64,000 nucleotides of DNA from Lotus japonicus (Eukaryota > Streptophyta > Magnoliopsida > Fabales > Fabaceae): positions 15,060,223-15,124,222 of the forward strand of contig NC_080043.1 in the NCBI RefSeq assembly GCF_012489685.1, read 5' to 3'. Numbering within the stretch: position 1 is the first letter of the stretch; each line of letters starts with the position of its first letter. Positions 35,260 through 46,850 of this stretch are shown here, piece by piece. The notes below the pieces were generated by a model. It worked only from the letters and a program-made list of their open reading frames with translations, ran no database searches and had not been told where the DNA came from. Both the position numbers and the translations under genes were made by a program.

Positions 35260-36803
35260 TTAAGCGCCACCAGATCCATATTTCTTGCCGAACACAATGA
35301 CCTGCAACTTGTCGTAACCAGCAAGCACACCAGCACCAGCAACAGCACGGAGGATGTTAGCACCAGCTCCCTTAAACAGCGACTTGGCTCCCTCATTCTT
35401 GAGGATTTGTTGGAATGCATCCAAGGAGCTCTTGTACTTGACAGCTTCACCAGATGTCATCATCATTCTTCTCCTAACGGTGTCAATGGGGTATGATGCA
35501 AGACCTGCACCATTGGTGATGAGCCATCCAAGCCCAAAGCTTGCAAAGAAACTATCCTGCAATGACCAAATGAGAAAGGGAAATGTCAATAAGGCTTAAA
35601 TTTATCAACAGAAATCCATCTATCACAGTGAATGTCAATAAGGCTTGAATGTTATTGAAAGGTTTAGTGAACTAAAAACTTAATCACAGTCAACACAAAT
35701 CTGAAGAACCTTTCAAGTTTTTTGCTTCAAAACACCAGGCATTAACATGATTAAAAAGACACATTGGCAAAATCACAACCAAAAAAATTAGCAAAAATGA
35801 ATATCTCATATAAATGGGGGCAGAAACAAACCTGCAATTTTCCAGTAAGGAGTACTGGTTTCAGGGAATCATACATTCCAAAGTAGAGACCACGATACAC
35901 AATGATTCCAACACAGGAGATGTTGAACCCACGGTAAAGCCCAGCAACACCATCAGATGCCAATGTCTTCCTGTAGACATCAACAAGACCATTGAATTGC
36001 CTTTCTCCACCTTTCTTTGCAGCCTTTGCATCGTTAGCAAGACGGGTACGGGCATAGTCAAGAGAGTAAACAAACAAGAGGGATGAGGCACCGGCAGCAC
36101 CTCCAGAAGCCAAGTTGCCAGCAAACCATTTCCAGTAACCATCCCTGTCCTTCTTGAAGTTGAAAAGCCTCTTGAAGTAGTCCTTGAATGCAAAGTTCAG
36201 AGCCTGGTGGAATTTGAAAAGAAAAATTAGCATCCAATAATAAATAAACCACAACAGTGCAAGGATTAAGGTAGTAAAAATCAAAATTTACACAAAACCA
36301 ACCTGAGTGGGGAAATAACGGATGACATTTGCAGTGTTACCTCTCCATAGGGCAACGATACCCTCATCCTTTGTGGTTCTAGCAAAACAATCACCAATAC
36401 CCTTGTAGGGCTCGGATAGCCTGCCAGTCTTAATCATCTCATCCTGGTTCTGGATCAAAAGCTTAACCCTCTCGATGGGAGCAGCAGCAGTTTTGGAGAC
36501 AGCAGCAGAAACACCACCCATGAGAAAGTCAATAAAGAAATGGCTTTTCTCAGCTGGAGCTCCGACAAAGACAGGGGAGGCAGTTGCAGCAGCTGCAGAT
36601 AAATCAACAGAGGCTCTGCAAGAGGGCATCACCGGGTACTGCAATCCAGCATTTGAGTAGTTCCCGAATGAGCGCCTTTGGTAGAGGGCAGGATGACGGT
36701 AAGCACCATCATAACTCTTGATACCAGATGACAGACCAAACTGAGAGTGGAGCTTCCCAGTAGCCTTCTCCACGATTGTAGGGTGCTGAACCTGATCAAC
36801 CAT
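35260..36803 (-). CDS. AAC: Mitochondrial ADP/ATP carrier (adenine nucleotide translocator)
   Basis: Three coding exons: 36303-36803, 35832-36203 and 35260-35556, all phase 0; 389 aa. The start MVDQVQHPT is the conserved plant start. An upstream in-frame ATG at 36822-36824 lies partly in the 5' UTR intron and is not used. An N-terminal extension of about 80 residues is typical of plant carriers and is removed on import. Three mitochondrial-carrier repeats follow, with signatures [14 protein letters not shown] and PIDTVRRR. The nucleotide-carrier hallmark RRRMMM is at 319-324. It sits in the inner mitochondrial membrane and exchanges matrix ATP for cytosolic ADP. Near-identity to Arabidopsis AAC1/AAC2 in the core makes the call secure. 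The gene also has an intron in its leader. Confidence 0.97.
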
Positions 36804-36813
36804 GGTGCCTTTC

Positions 36814-37807
36814 CTAAAGAACACAACAAGTAAACAATGTCAAATAAACATCATAAATTTCGCAAATCCAATCATAACAACATTCATATAGGAATTCACA
36901 ACCACCAAAAAAGTACAACTAATAACCAACATACCATCAATATAAATCAAGCAAAACCCTAAAATTTAATCTGACTTCCCAAAATGCTAACAAAAGGAAA
37001 AAAAAACAAAAAACAGGACAACATCAATCCACACATGAGACAAGATGCTGCCAAGCAAATCAAAATCAAAGACAGGCAATCAAGGGAAAAATCAGATCTA
37101 AAAAATTAACATAATTGTAAATAACAACATTGCTTCTTCATACATACCACAATTATTTGTGATACAAATATTCAGCTACCCAAGTATACTTTTGAACATG
37201 TATAATCAGTAAATCGCAAACCAGCAAGAAAAAATCAAATAAAACCAAAATTCTGAACCACCCTTTAACGCCATAAAGCTTTTAAAAACAGTAATAATAC
37301 AGAGTGATGAATATCGAAGCTTTTCAAAAGAAAAACAGCAAAAAATACAACGATTACACAGAACAATTGGGAAAAGAAGAGAGAAACACGAAGAACAAGT
37401 AAGATCTAAAAACAAGTGACCAATATAAACCAAAAAATTTCATTCTGTTAAAAAGTTGAACCAAAGATTCGTTGATTGATAAAGGAAGGAACATTTTTTT
37501 TGTGAGAATCAAATCAAAAACATATTCAGCTTACAGATGAAGCCAATCTGGATCAGATCACAGAATAACAAACAGACACAGATCTACAATTTCCGCGGAT
37601 TAAACAATGAAAAAAAAAAAAAAACATCGGATCAAACAGTAAACAACAGTACAGACCAAACAAAATCGAAACAGAACTGAAATTGAAGACAGATAGCATC
37701 GTACAGCGTAAAATGAGAAGAGAGCGAATCGAAGAGAAAAAAGAGAGTGTTACAAAATTTTGAGATCTGAGAAGGTTGAAATGGAGATAGGTTAGCGTTG
37801 ATTTTAC
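36814..37807 (-). other. 5' UTR intron of the ADP/ATP carrier gene
   Basis: The donor AAAAAG/GTAAAATC (exon edge 37808) and acceptor TTCTTTAG/GAAAGG (exon edge 36813) bracket 994 bases just before the start codon. Leader introns in this place are usual in plant carrier genes and often raise expression. Inferred from splice signals. Confidence 0.7.
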
Positions 37808-37926
37808 CTTTTTCGGAATCAAAAAGAAAGGGTGGGCTGGGCGTGAAGGAAGGAGAGGAACACGAGGAGATATGAACGGAGTTGAGGTGTGCTGCGTGCT
37901 TTGAACGGAGTGAGATTGGAGGTGGT

Positions 37927-37932
37927 TTTATA
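37927..37932 (-). promoter_or_regulatory. Probable TATA box of the ADP/ATP carrier gene
   Basis: The minus strand reads CATATAAAACC here, about 120 bases upstream of the leader intron donor, so transcription would start near 37900. A TGGGCT (site II-type) motif at 38008-38013 lies about 80 bases further upstream; such motifs are common before nuclear genes for mitochondrial proteins. Confidence 0.55.
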
Positions 37933-38039
37933 TGTGACTGCAGTCTCAAGGGGTTGTTGGGTTGCAATTTGCATGTGGGTACCACGATTCTACTAGGCCA
38001 CTCAAAATGGGCTCGTATTCTCGGCTCAACCCATCTTAT

Positions 38040-38280
38040 GGGAATTTGATTCACAAATAGAATTCATATTTTATTTTAAGTGTGTTTTTTTTTTATTAAT
38101 AAAAATATAGGGTTAAAGGTTAATGATCAAATTAGTCTCTGATTTATAAGTGATTTTGATATTAGTCACTCATCCGAAAAATGACGTTTAGTAGCGGTCA
38201 CTTTTATAATTACTGACTGATTTTTATTGTCACAAACTCGCTTATAAAATTAAAAACTCATTTTACCATTAACCCAAAAT
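38040..38280. other. AT-rich intergenic DNA
   Basis: No gene recognised upstream of the carrier promoter. Confidence 0.4.
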
Positions 38281-38288
38281 ATAGTTAA

Positions 38289-38322
38289 CTAGTATTGATT
38301 ATGCGTCATGCACTCATGGAAT
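38289..38322 (-). other. Degenerate Helitron-like 3' end
   Basis: On the minus strand GAGTGCATGACGCATAATCA is followed by ATACTAG and T. This lines up with the Helitron ends at 22609 and 59470, but the hairpin is damaged. Confidence 0.4.
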
Positions 38323-39049
38323 AAGAGTACTTTGTCGCCATACATCAAGTTTTTTCATATTTCCTCTCTTTTTTTCTTTTTTGAATACGTATATCACTTA
38401 TTTAAGTTTTTTTTGTATTCCTAGTTACATTCTAATTCCCTTTTTTTTGTATTTTGTTATGCTTTGAATCAATATACTAATAACATTTTAATCTTCCAGA
38501 TGTATATACGAAAACATAAAATACAAATTTTTTGAGTTAATTTTCAAATCAATCCTTTAAAACTATTTGATATCAACTTTTTATGACATATTTGATATCA
38601 TTTTGAACATAAGATATTACATTCAATTTTTTTTATTTTGTTATATAAAAAATAACAATAACCATTAAAAAAATATTTTTCCAGCATATATCTTAATGGA
38701 AGAAAAGTCACAATTAACTTTTATTAATTATTTTAATGTCATTAAAAACCATTAAATGTCCGATTAATACAGTAGTTATTTTTGAAAAAAAAACACAATT
38801 GACTTTTGTTAATTATTTTAATGTCATTAATAGCTATTAAATGAAATATAAATACATTAAATTTTTTCAAAAATTTGGAATTATTTAATATTTAAATTAC
38901 TAAAAAATCAAAAAATATAAATATAACATCATCTACCTAATAATTATAGTATGAGAGAGAAAGCTTATGAAGAAATACATATATAGAATGAGATGACGAC
39001 TCTTGTCGGAGTTGCCACTTTTTGATTTCGAAAATAGTATGTAGTATAG
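38323..39049. other. Very AT-rich intergenic DNA, possible Helitron body
   Basis: No coding signal. If the Helitron-like end at 38289 is real, this stretch would be its non-coding body. Confidence 0.35.
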
Positions 39050-39371
39050 GATTGGAAGTTTGTAACGCGGGATAAATCACAAGGTGTGGGAGTGCATGAG
39101 TGACTTTAACACAGCTTTGTTAGGAAAGGTAGTGTGGCAGTTGATGTATAGTCTGATTAAGCTTTGGGTGCAAGCTTTTCAGCACAAATACATGTAGAAC
39201 TCCTTCGTCCTCAGTGTATTGAGGAGGTCTAATGTATCATCTATTTCGAGAGGAATATTGAAGGCCGGAGAAAAACTTCAAGATGGGTTTCGTTTCAGGT
39301 TGGGTTCTGAGGGGTCATCGGTTTGGTATAGCGATCGGACAAGTCTAGGGAATTTGGCTTAGCAGCTATTG
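39050..39371 (+). pseudogene. LINE (L1-type) ORF2 C-terminal relic, left part
   Basis: The frame from about 39096 reads DFNTALLGKVVWQLMY..., a conserved C-terminal region of plant LINE reverse transcriptase polyproteins, with two in-frame stops. It runs up to the TATTG at 39367-39371, where the LTR-type element begins. The same frame resumes at 42596 on the other side. Confidence 0.75.
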
Positions 39372-40019
39372 TGTAACGCCCCAATTTCTCAACTGAGGAA
39401 TCACATTAAGTAACCTAACAAAGTCTAAGGACTATTCTGCAATCCCTAAAATCCAAGGGTATTTTTTTTTTGACAATGAAAAGACTAAATACCATAGGGT
39501 TGGAAACGTTACATAACTTTATTTAAATAACCTGTTTCCCGACATAATAATATACATCACATAGAGTAGTTCACAACACCATAAACGGGGTTCCAAAATA
39601 AGTACGCTCACTTAGACAAGTGGCGAAAATAAGGTTTAAACAGCAGAGTTTTCAGATGGAGGAAGAAACTCAGACATAGTCCACCAAAAAGGGAGAAGCA
39701 ACTGCTTCATCCACCTTTACTCGACCACCCACAGTCACGGTCTCCAACTCGAACAGCTAAGCTTCAGCGGAAGGCTCTCCATCGCCTAATAGCGTTAAGC
39801 GCCCAAACAACAAGTAGCAAATAGAAAGGGTTAACTCCATGCAATTACCACATAATAAAGAAAAAAGCATGTTATTCAAATCTAATACATGCCATGGTAA
39901 GTAAGCTACCAATTTAACTCAGGATAGATGACAACTCATCCTATCGATCATGAAATTGAATCATATATTTAATAGAATTAAACATATCAGCAAAATCAAC
40001 GATATGGTTTTAAAACAGA

Positions 40020-40185
40020 TACCAACAATCCTCAACAATATCACGACAAATCAGATAACAATAATCCTCAACAATATAACATCAAATCAGGTATCGACAA
40101 TCCTCAACAATATCACGACAAATCAGATAACAATAATCCTCAACAATATAACATCAAATCAGGTATCGACAAACCTCAACAATAT
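40020..40185 (+). repeat. 72-bp tandem repeat inside the LTR
   Basis: The block CAACAATATCACGACAAATC recurs at an offset of about 72 bases with related half-units containing CAACAATATAACATCAAATC, giving slightly more than two copies. Confidence 0.75.
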
Positions 40186-40197
40186 CAATCAAACAAT

Positions 40198-40492
40198 AAC
40201 GTCTCGCAAGACGGGACAATCACGCGGGACAAACCCACCTCATCACCACTTTAGCGTCTCAAAGGACGGGACAATCACGCGGGACAAACACGCGGGACAA
40301 ACCCACCTCATCGCCACTTTATAACGTCTCGACAGACGGGACAATCCCGTGGGACAAACCCACCTCATCGCCACTTTAGCGTCTCAAAAGACGGGACAAT
40401 CGTGTGGGACAAATCCACCTCATTGCCACTTTATAACGCCTCAAAAGACGGGACAATCCCGTGGGACAAACCCACCTCATCGCCACTTCAAG
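40198..40492 (+). repeat. Minisatellite of about 58-bp units inside the LTR
   Basis: About five imperfect units built on ACGGGACAATCCCGTGGGAC and CCCACCTCATCGCCACTTTA. Units are contiguous and diverge gradually, unlike CRISPR repeats separated by unrelated spacers. One unit carries an extra partial duplication near 40283. Confidence 0.8.
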
Positions 40493-42590
40493 CAAACCAA
40501 AACATCTCATCCAACTCAGTGGTCACTCAAGCAACAATCTCAAATTCAATAATCAAATCAACATAATCACATGTTATTCATATTATCAACAAACATACGT
40601 CTCATTGAAATGCATACTAACCCCACCTCACTATTTCAACATAACAACAATCAAGGTATCAACAATAACCATGTCTTATCCACTAGAAAGCAGTAATGAC
40701 AGAAACCAGTAAACGACCGAAGCCTCTCAGAAAATGGAGACACACGTCTCAATAAGTTCACTCGGCCGAAGCCTCCAGAAAACATTTTTCCAGTTCAGCA
40801 TAATAATCATAATCCAATGCCAATCAATATAAACATCTTCATCTCAAACGCAGACAGTGCGATAAAAGCAGGCAAGACTCAAAGACGCTCTAAAACTGAG
40901 TTACCCTTACCTTCGTGAGTAGAAGTTGCGCATGGAAATTGCGAACCTAGAACAAGGAAACACAATCGTCAACACAAGCCCTACTAGAAACAACACTATC
41001 TAATAACACTAATCGAAACCGGAAAGAAAGCTTTTAAAGCTTCAGAGTTCACATTTAAGCACGAATGGACAACGAAGACTTCGTTCGCTAAAACGAGCAT
41101 AACTCGAGCTACATAACTCGGAATGACACGAAACCAACGCCAAAATTTCGACAATTGAAAGAGCTACGCTATAGCTCAGGTCATAGAGACCCAAAAATTA
41201 TTTTTGGACACGGTACCCTAACAAACAGGTTTCTGCCACTCACAAAAATAGGGTTTCCGAACTTTTTCTTCGATCTAATTTAATTCCTAGGTATTCTTAG
41301 GCGATATCTAGGCCAGGGAAACTCTCAGAAAAATTATCGGATCGAAAACTAGAACAGGGGTATTTTGGTCAAGATTTTTAGCTCGGAAACTCAATATCAT
41401 AATTTCGAAAAATAAATTGGATGAGGTCGATACTAACGACGATTATGACGACTAATCCTACTGACGCTAAGCTCAGTCGAGAGTTTTTGACTCAAAAAGT
41501 GGAACCTCAGCATAAAATGGGTATTTTGAGCAGAATTGAAGTTCTGCGGTGATTCGACGAGATTCGGCGAAATGTAATCCGCTAAACATGCTCTTGGGCA
41601 TGCAGGGAATAAGTTTAGACAGAGAAATCAAGTTATTTGGACAGTTTTACAAAAAGCTCAAAACTTTGAGCACAGAAAGACATAGAGAAAAGCGACAGAA
41701 TTTACGATCAGAGGTAAGGAAAAGCATCAGTACCTCGAGGCCTACGCGTAGCAACGAACAGAGCGACGATCAGACAAGAATCGGTGAAAATCTTTTTCCC
41801 CTCCTTCCTCCTTGAAGCTCACGGCCGTGTGTGTGTGTTGGTGGTGATGTTTTTGTTTTTTTTTTCATTTTTCAAGCTATTTATAGAAAATGGAAAACGC
41901 GGGAAAAAGAATATTTCGCGATTCCAATTTTTCCTGCACATTCCTCCGTGAATTCTAAGATAGGTTATGGCGACAGAATTCCAGAACTCAAAACATGTTT
42001 GTCAGAATCAAAGCAAACGATCCAAAGTCGGTGTAAATCTATTTTACCCGAAAAACTACTTTTTGCAGTTGATGTCGGATGAGAAAACTTATTTCTGAAG
42101 AAAGATTAGAAACATCGAAAGAAATGGGTGTAAGCGTGTGGAATCTTCGTTTGAAGCTCCGAATAGAAAAAGTCTTCATCAACAGTTTACTTTAAGGTTC
42201 TTGAGCTATCAGAGATTCATTTTCGGCAACTTCCGAGAATCGAAATCGATCGTTCATACAGTCCAGGGTTTCTTGTCGAAACACTCGTCGTGGAAAGGAA
42301 TAAGAGGAGTTCTTATATTCCTCTGAATATTTTTGAATCCGTTTCTACAATGCTTTAAGAGCAAATTAGCCTTTTACTAACGTTTTCGCCCTAAGGCGGA
42401 AGTGAATAAAACTCGTGCTATAACCTATAGCGACTATAAAATTATTCTTAGTCATTCCCTGAACTTTCTTTCTCATAATACTAATCCAAACATCAAACAT
42501 AAGTCAAGTTCCTCTCACGCTTACACAGAATCCTATGCGTGAGGTGGAAATTAATTAATTTATTTTAATTCTAAAATCCTGGGTCTTACA

Positions 42591-43787
42591 TATTGTTTGT
42601 GCATGTTTCCGATACAGAGTTGTGCTTGAGGGACCTCGTTGAGGATGGGCAATGGAAGTCAAATAGGCTCTACACAGTGCTTCCCGATAATGTGGTGGGT
42701 CAGTTCTTCTTGTTGCCCCCTCGGGTGGTGACTAACAGTGAGGATCTTTGGACCTGGAGTGGTTCAGAAGCAGGCCGGTACAAAGTTAGGGATGGCTATT
42801 CGTGGCTCAGGGATCAAGTCTTGATCCAGAACGGTGAGTTTGATAGGAGATGGGTCTGGAAATTAGATGTTCCTGAAAAAGTCTGTATGTTTGTGTCGCT
42901 TGCTCTCCATAGTGCTCTTCCGATTAATCAGAATCGATTCCAATGTCTGATGGCTATCTTTGAGGCTTGCTCGTGTTGTTCGGCAGTGAGGGAGGATGGT
43001 ATTCATTACTTGAGGGATTGCCCTCATTCTCGTGAATTATGGCGGGGGGGGGGGGAACTTGGGGCGTGGAATTGGCCAAATTTATGGAATCTTGAGTTGT
43101 ACGAGTGGATCAAGTTGCATGCTCGCGACGGTCATGTGGTGAAATTTATGGCTGGGCTTTGGGGCGTGTGGAAATAAAGATGCAACATGATCTTGGACCA
43201 ACACCCTTGGGTAACACATGCATCATGGAATAAGCTTAAGAACCCATGCTTAGTGGAGGAGGTTCGTGCTCTATCACGTGTTTGGCATCCCCCACCGGTG
43301 AACTTAATTAAGCTAAACGTTGACGAGAGCTTTCGTGAGATTGTTGGGAATGGGGTGGTTTGCTCTGTGAACGGTGCTAGGAATTGGTTAGGGGGTTTTA
43401 TGGTGTATGGGGTGAGTGGTTCTTTGTTCCTTGCAGAAGTTGAAGCCTTGAAGGGGGTCTTTGGTTAGCCTAGAATCGCGGTTGTCAGGAAGTGATGTGT
43501 GAGACCGATTGTTCAGACTTGGTTGCAAATTTGGGGGACGTCAACAAGATTCGTTTTCATAGCCAAGCTCGTGTGCTTAAGGATATTCGTGAGCATGGAA
43601 GGTCACGCTCACTTGGATCCAGCGTGAAGGGAACGCGTCGGCAGATTGGCTTGCCCGACCAGGAGCTCTTTTTCCTCCGCCAGGTGTTAGAATAGTGAAT
43701 TCTTCTGTTGTTGAAGGATTCGTTAGGGTCCCTTAGTTGTGTTTTTGCTTTGTTGTTGTTGTTAACATTCCAAAGAAGAAAAAAACT
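42591..43787 (+). pseudogene. LINE ORF2 C-terminal relic, right part (zf-RVT and RNase H)
   Basis: A zinc-binding domain after the reverse transcriptase is seen as VWKLDVPEKVCMFVSLALHS followed by Cys/His residues (42593-43177). After a stop comes an RNase H-like stretch KLNVDESFREIVGNG (about 43310-43465) and a shorter continuation 43492-43695. Frameshifts and stops show it is dead. The region ends near an A-rich tract at about 43780, the likely LINE 3' end. A run of ten G at 43025-43036 sits in the frame. Confidence 0.8.
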
Positions 43788-45190
43788 TGAAAATGACACA
43801 GTAACAAGAAATAACATAAGGGAGGAAATTGAACCAAACGAAACCCATAGTATTAGTGCCCCAGCGCGGAGGACCAATATACCCATGAGAATTGTACATT
43901 TCGTAAAATATATTTATCAGTTTCTGTAAAATGTAGAAAAATGGGTGGTCAATGGCCAATAATAGAATGGGATTATATTTCCATATAAGGGGAGTTGGTG
44001 AAAGAATTGTCATCATTCCCGTCCTTCTTCGTCAACCAATGACAATGGCTTTTCAAATTCAATCTTGGTGTGTGAACTGAAGGAGATTTAGAAGAATAAA
44101 GGAGAACACACACACCGTCGAGTGTGTAAACTGAATAATAAAATAAGGGTACTAGGTGTCATCTTCAAAACATGAGAGGTACTTTGTGCAATATTTGCAA
44201 ACCTAAGGGAAGTCTGAATTAAAAAAAAGCATGTACTACATTTTACACTTTTTTAAGGAAAAAAATACTGGAGGATTGTTGTTCTAATTTGTTTAAGAAA
44301 ATACTTTTCCTTCAGAATTATTTGTATAGTATCATTGCAATTGAAATGAGAGAAAACCTGAAGTAGAACCAATAAATAATATTAACTCAAAGATTTTTCT
44401 CTATAATAAACTATAACAAGCTTGCTTCTTAAATTGTAAGAAATATTACTAGCCATTATACAAAAGGTGCTACCGGTGCATTTCACCAAGTGAAATTATG
44501 ATTATGCTAGTATATTCACCAGAAAGCAAACAAAGACTATCAGTTGTATAAGCCCCCAAAGGACTCTGGGAAGTTTCTGTAAGTAATTATTACAAAAATC
44601 CATACATTTGCTGAACCCTTTCCCAAGGCTCTTGGTGTAATATCACCCAGCAAAAAATCCAGTATACAATTAACTGGCCTATGTTTAACATCTCAGTAAT
44701 GCTAACAGGAAAACTTTTACATGTAAATTTGAAATCCGCCAGCCAGAAAAATGCTTTTTAAAGTGCACTGTGGCCATACTAACCATCAATCCATACTTCT
44801 TCTAATAAGCTTTAAAAATTAGAGCTTATTGGAGATTATAGCCTTGTACAAGCATATAATGTCTATCTATCACTTAACAAATGCACATTATTATTACAAC
44901 AACTGAATGCACAGCGCAGCAGCTTTTTCTTTCTGGCACCTCTGAAATCGATTAAACAAAATAAATCAGTGTTAGTAACAGTTAGAATATACTTCGAAGA
45001 CATCTTGTAATACCATAAGTATAATAGATCAGAACATGAACATCTACAATTATCTCAAATAGTTTCAATGTTCTTTATATCTTGTATCATTTTCTTATTT
45101 AATTAGGATTATGAGTGTTGAATTAGCATAAATAAAGTTTAGTGCTTTGTAATTTGCATTACATCTTTCACAATATTATTAATATAGTTT
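43788..45190. other. Intergenic DNA
   Basis: AT-rich, with no recognised gene or RNA. A clear repeat boundary was not found. Confidence 0.4.
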
Positions 45191-46850
45191 TATTGGGTGA
45201 TATGCCTAATAGAGACAAAATCTTCATCAGCTCTGGAAGGAGTTTTTCAGCTCGTCAGGAACACAATAGAAGTTCAGTTCAGCATACCATCCACAGACGG
45301 AGGGCAAAGCTCGGATCATGAATCACACAACAGAAACCTACTTAAGATGCTTTGTGAAAGGTAAGCCAAAGCAGTAGCTGAAGTGGTTGACATGGCAGAG
45401 TTTTGGTTCAATTCTTCACATGATCCTCTATTATGAGTCCATTTCAGGCATTCTATGGAAGAGAGCCCCTTCCCATCATCAAAATACCAACAAAGCAGAG
45501 TATAGTAGTGGATAAATTGATGATGCCATGAGATGCCATATTGGAAGAGTTTAAGTTATATTCTTACAAAAAGACAAACAAAATATGATCCAAGCAAGTA
45601 AGGACGATAAAGATAGCAATTTCAGATGGCAGAATTGGTGTGTTTGAAGGCCCAGCCATTTAGTTTCAAATCCTTGGCTAAATGAGTGAATGAAAAATTT
45701 AGTCACCATTTCTATGATCTTTATGCAGTTAAGAGGGAGGGAGCAGTATTAGCATATCGATAGGAGCTTCCTCCTAATGTAAGAGTCTGTTTGGTTTCTG
45801 ATAGAACCAGGGAAAGAACAAGATAGAAAATCTGTTATTATTGAAGTAAACCCCAGGTTGTTCGAGAGAACCTGGACTCTCCTATTCCCAATTTACATAA
45901 ATGATCCAAAGGATAGCTAAACCCTCTTAACACACTTACTAATAGGCTAACCTTTCACTAACTAACAAACTAACTCTTCTAGCTAACTTAAGGGGATGCG
46001 GTTACCTATCAATACTCCGCCCCCGAAGATTCACCTTGTACTCAAGGTGAGGCGAAGGAGTCTATACAAGCTTTAAAAAATGAAAAAAGGGAGGGAAATA
46101 CAAAACAAGATTGCCCGCATAGAACCAATGATAGAACCCTGATATTATTGAGAGATGAAATGTACAAGATTGCTGAGATGTTTGAGAGTCTAAGCCACTC
46201 ACCCTAAGTCCCAAACACCAAATGATCCAAAGGATAGCTAAACCTTCTTAACACTTTCATTAATAGGCTAGCCTTCCACAAACTAACTAATTCTTCTAAC
46301 TAACCTCAGGGGATGCGGTTACTTATTAGTTTCCCATGTATGCTAGCTTAAGAGGGCAGTATCAGTTGACATTCCATGCCTACAAATCTATAGATTCTTT
46401 ACTGAAAAATGGGAATTGCAGGCTGTTCCCTAGTGAGGTGTTGCCTACCCAAAAACTACTTGATGGCTCCCAGAAAGTCCACAAAAAGAGGAGTAATCTC
46501 CTTGCCTATGAGAACACTTAGGAGAATTATGACGATATTTCATGATTTCCACCTTCAGGCAAGGCGGAGTTGATTGCGGGTGTTGATACGCCATTAACAC
46601 ATGTATTGCAGAAAGAAAGAAAAAGATGATAGGCCCAACAGTGAAGGCCTGAGTTTATGAGAGGAAAAAGAAATATGACAAAAAGGGGCGGGCGGTAGAA
46701 AATTCTATTAGAAGAGAGTGAAAAAACATAATTGAATGGGGGACAGTGGGTATAAGGAGACTCAGGGACAAGGGGAAGTAACATTACCTAAGAGAGAGGA
46801 GAGGGGGAATATGTAAAAAGATTGGTGAAGGCTTTAGCAGGGCCGACTCC
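45191..46850 (+). pseudogene. Ty3/gypsy chromodomain-type retrotransposon relic
   Basis: The left part (about 45195-45660) has degenerate integrase segments recognisable around SAYHP and the downstream ETYLRCFVKGKPKQ stretch. The right part (46335-46600) is a chromodomain-like tail (ending near NLLAYENT). The frame is broken by stops and shifts. The two parts are separated by the 530-bp insertion at 45799-46328; the reading resumes directly after it. The fragment ends in purine-rich DNA near 46800-46850. Confidence 0.7.
45799..46328. mobile_element. 530-bp mini-LTR (TRIM-like) element
   Basis: Flanked by the 5-bp duplication GTTTC (45794-45798 and 46329-46333). The putative LTRs are 45799-46011 and 46129-46328. 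Both begin TGATAGAACC and both end in a shared block of about 110 bases starting AAATGATCCAAAGGATAGCT, while their middles differ. The right copy ends TTATTA where the left ends TATCA. The internal part is only 117 bases with a purine-rich tract before the second copy. No primer-binding site of the Met type was found. Confidence 0.65.

Larger units (their letters stand above)
39372..42590 (+). mobile_element. 3.2-kb solo LTR or LTR-like element inserted in a LINE
   Basis: Starts TGTAACGCCCC and ends GGGTCTTACA, with the 5-bp duplication TATTG on both sides (39367-39371 and 42591-42595). I see no primer-binding site, polypurine tract, pol domains or internal LTR pair, so a long solo LTR left by unequal recombination is the best explanation. 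A non-autonomous element is the alternative. It contains two sets of tandem repeats. Orientation is inferred from that of the LTR family and is uncertain. Confidence 0.75.

Noticed and set aside
36804..36824. Upstream ATG (MFFRKGT) as start of the ADP/ATP carrier
   Set aside because: It lies across the acceptor of the leader intron at 36813/36814, and plant carriers start MVDQVQHPT.
40198..40492. CRISPR-like array
   Set aside because: Units are contiguous and homologous over their full length with no unrelated spacers; it is a plant LTR minisatellite.
44890..44960. Last exon of makorin gene 1 beginning after TTTCAG/AGGTGCC
   Set aside because: A much better last exon with the conserved LSDFL tail is at 48333-48369.
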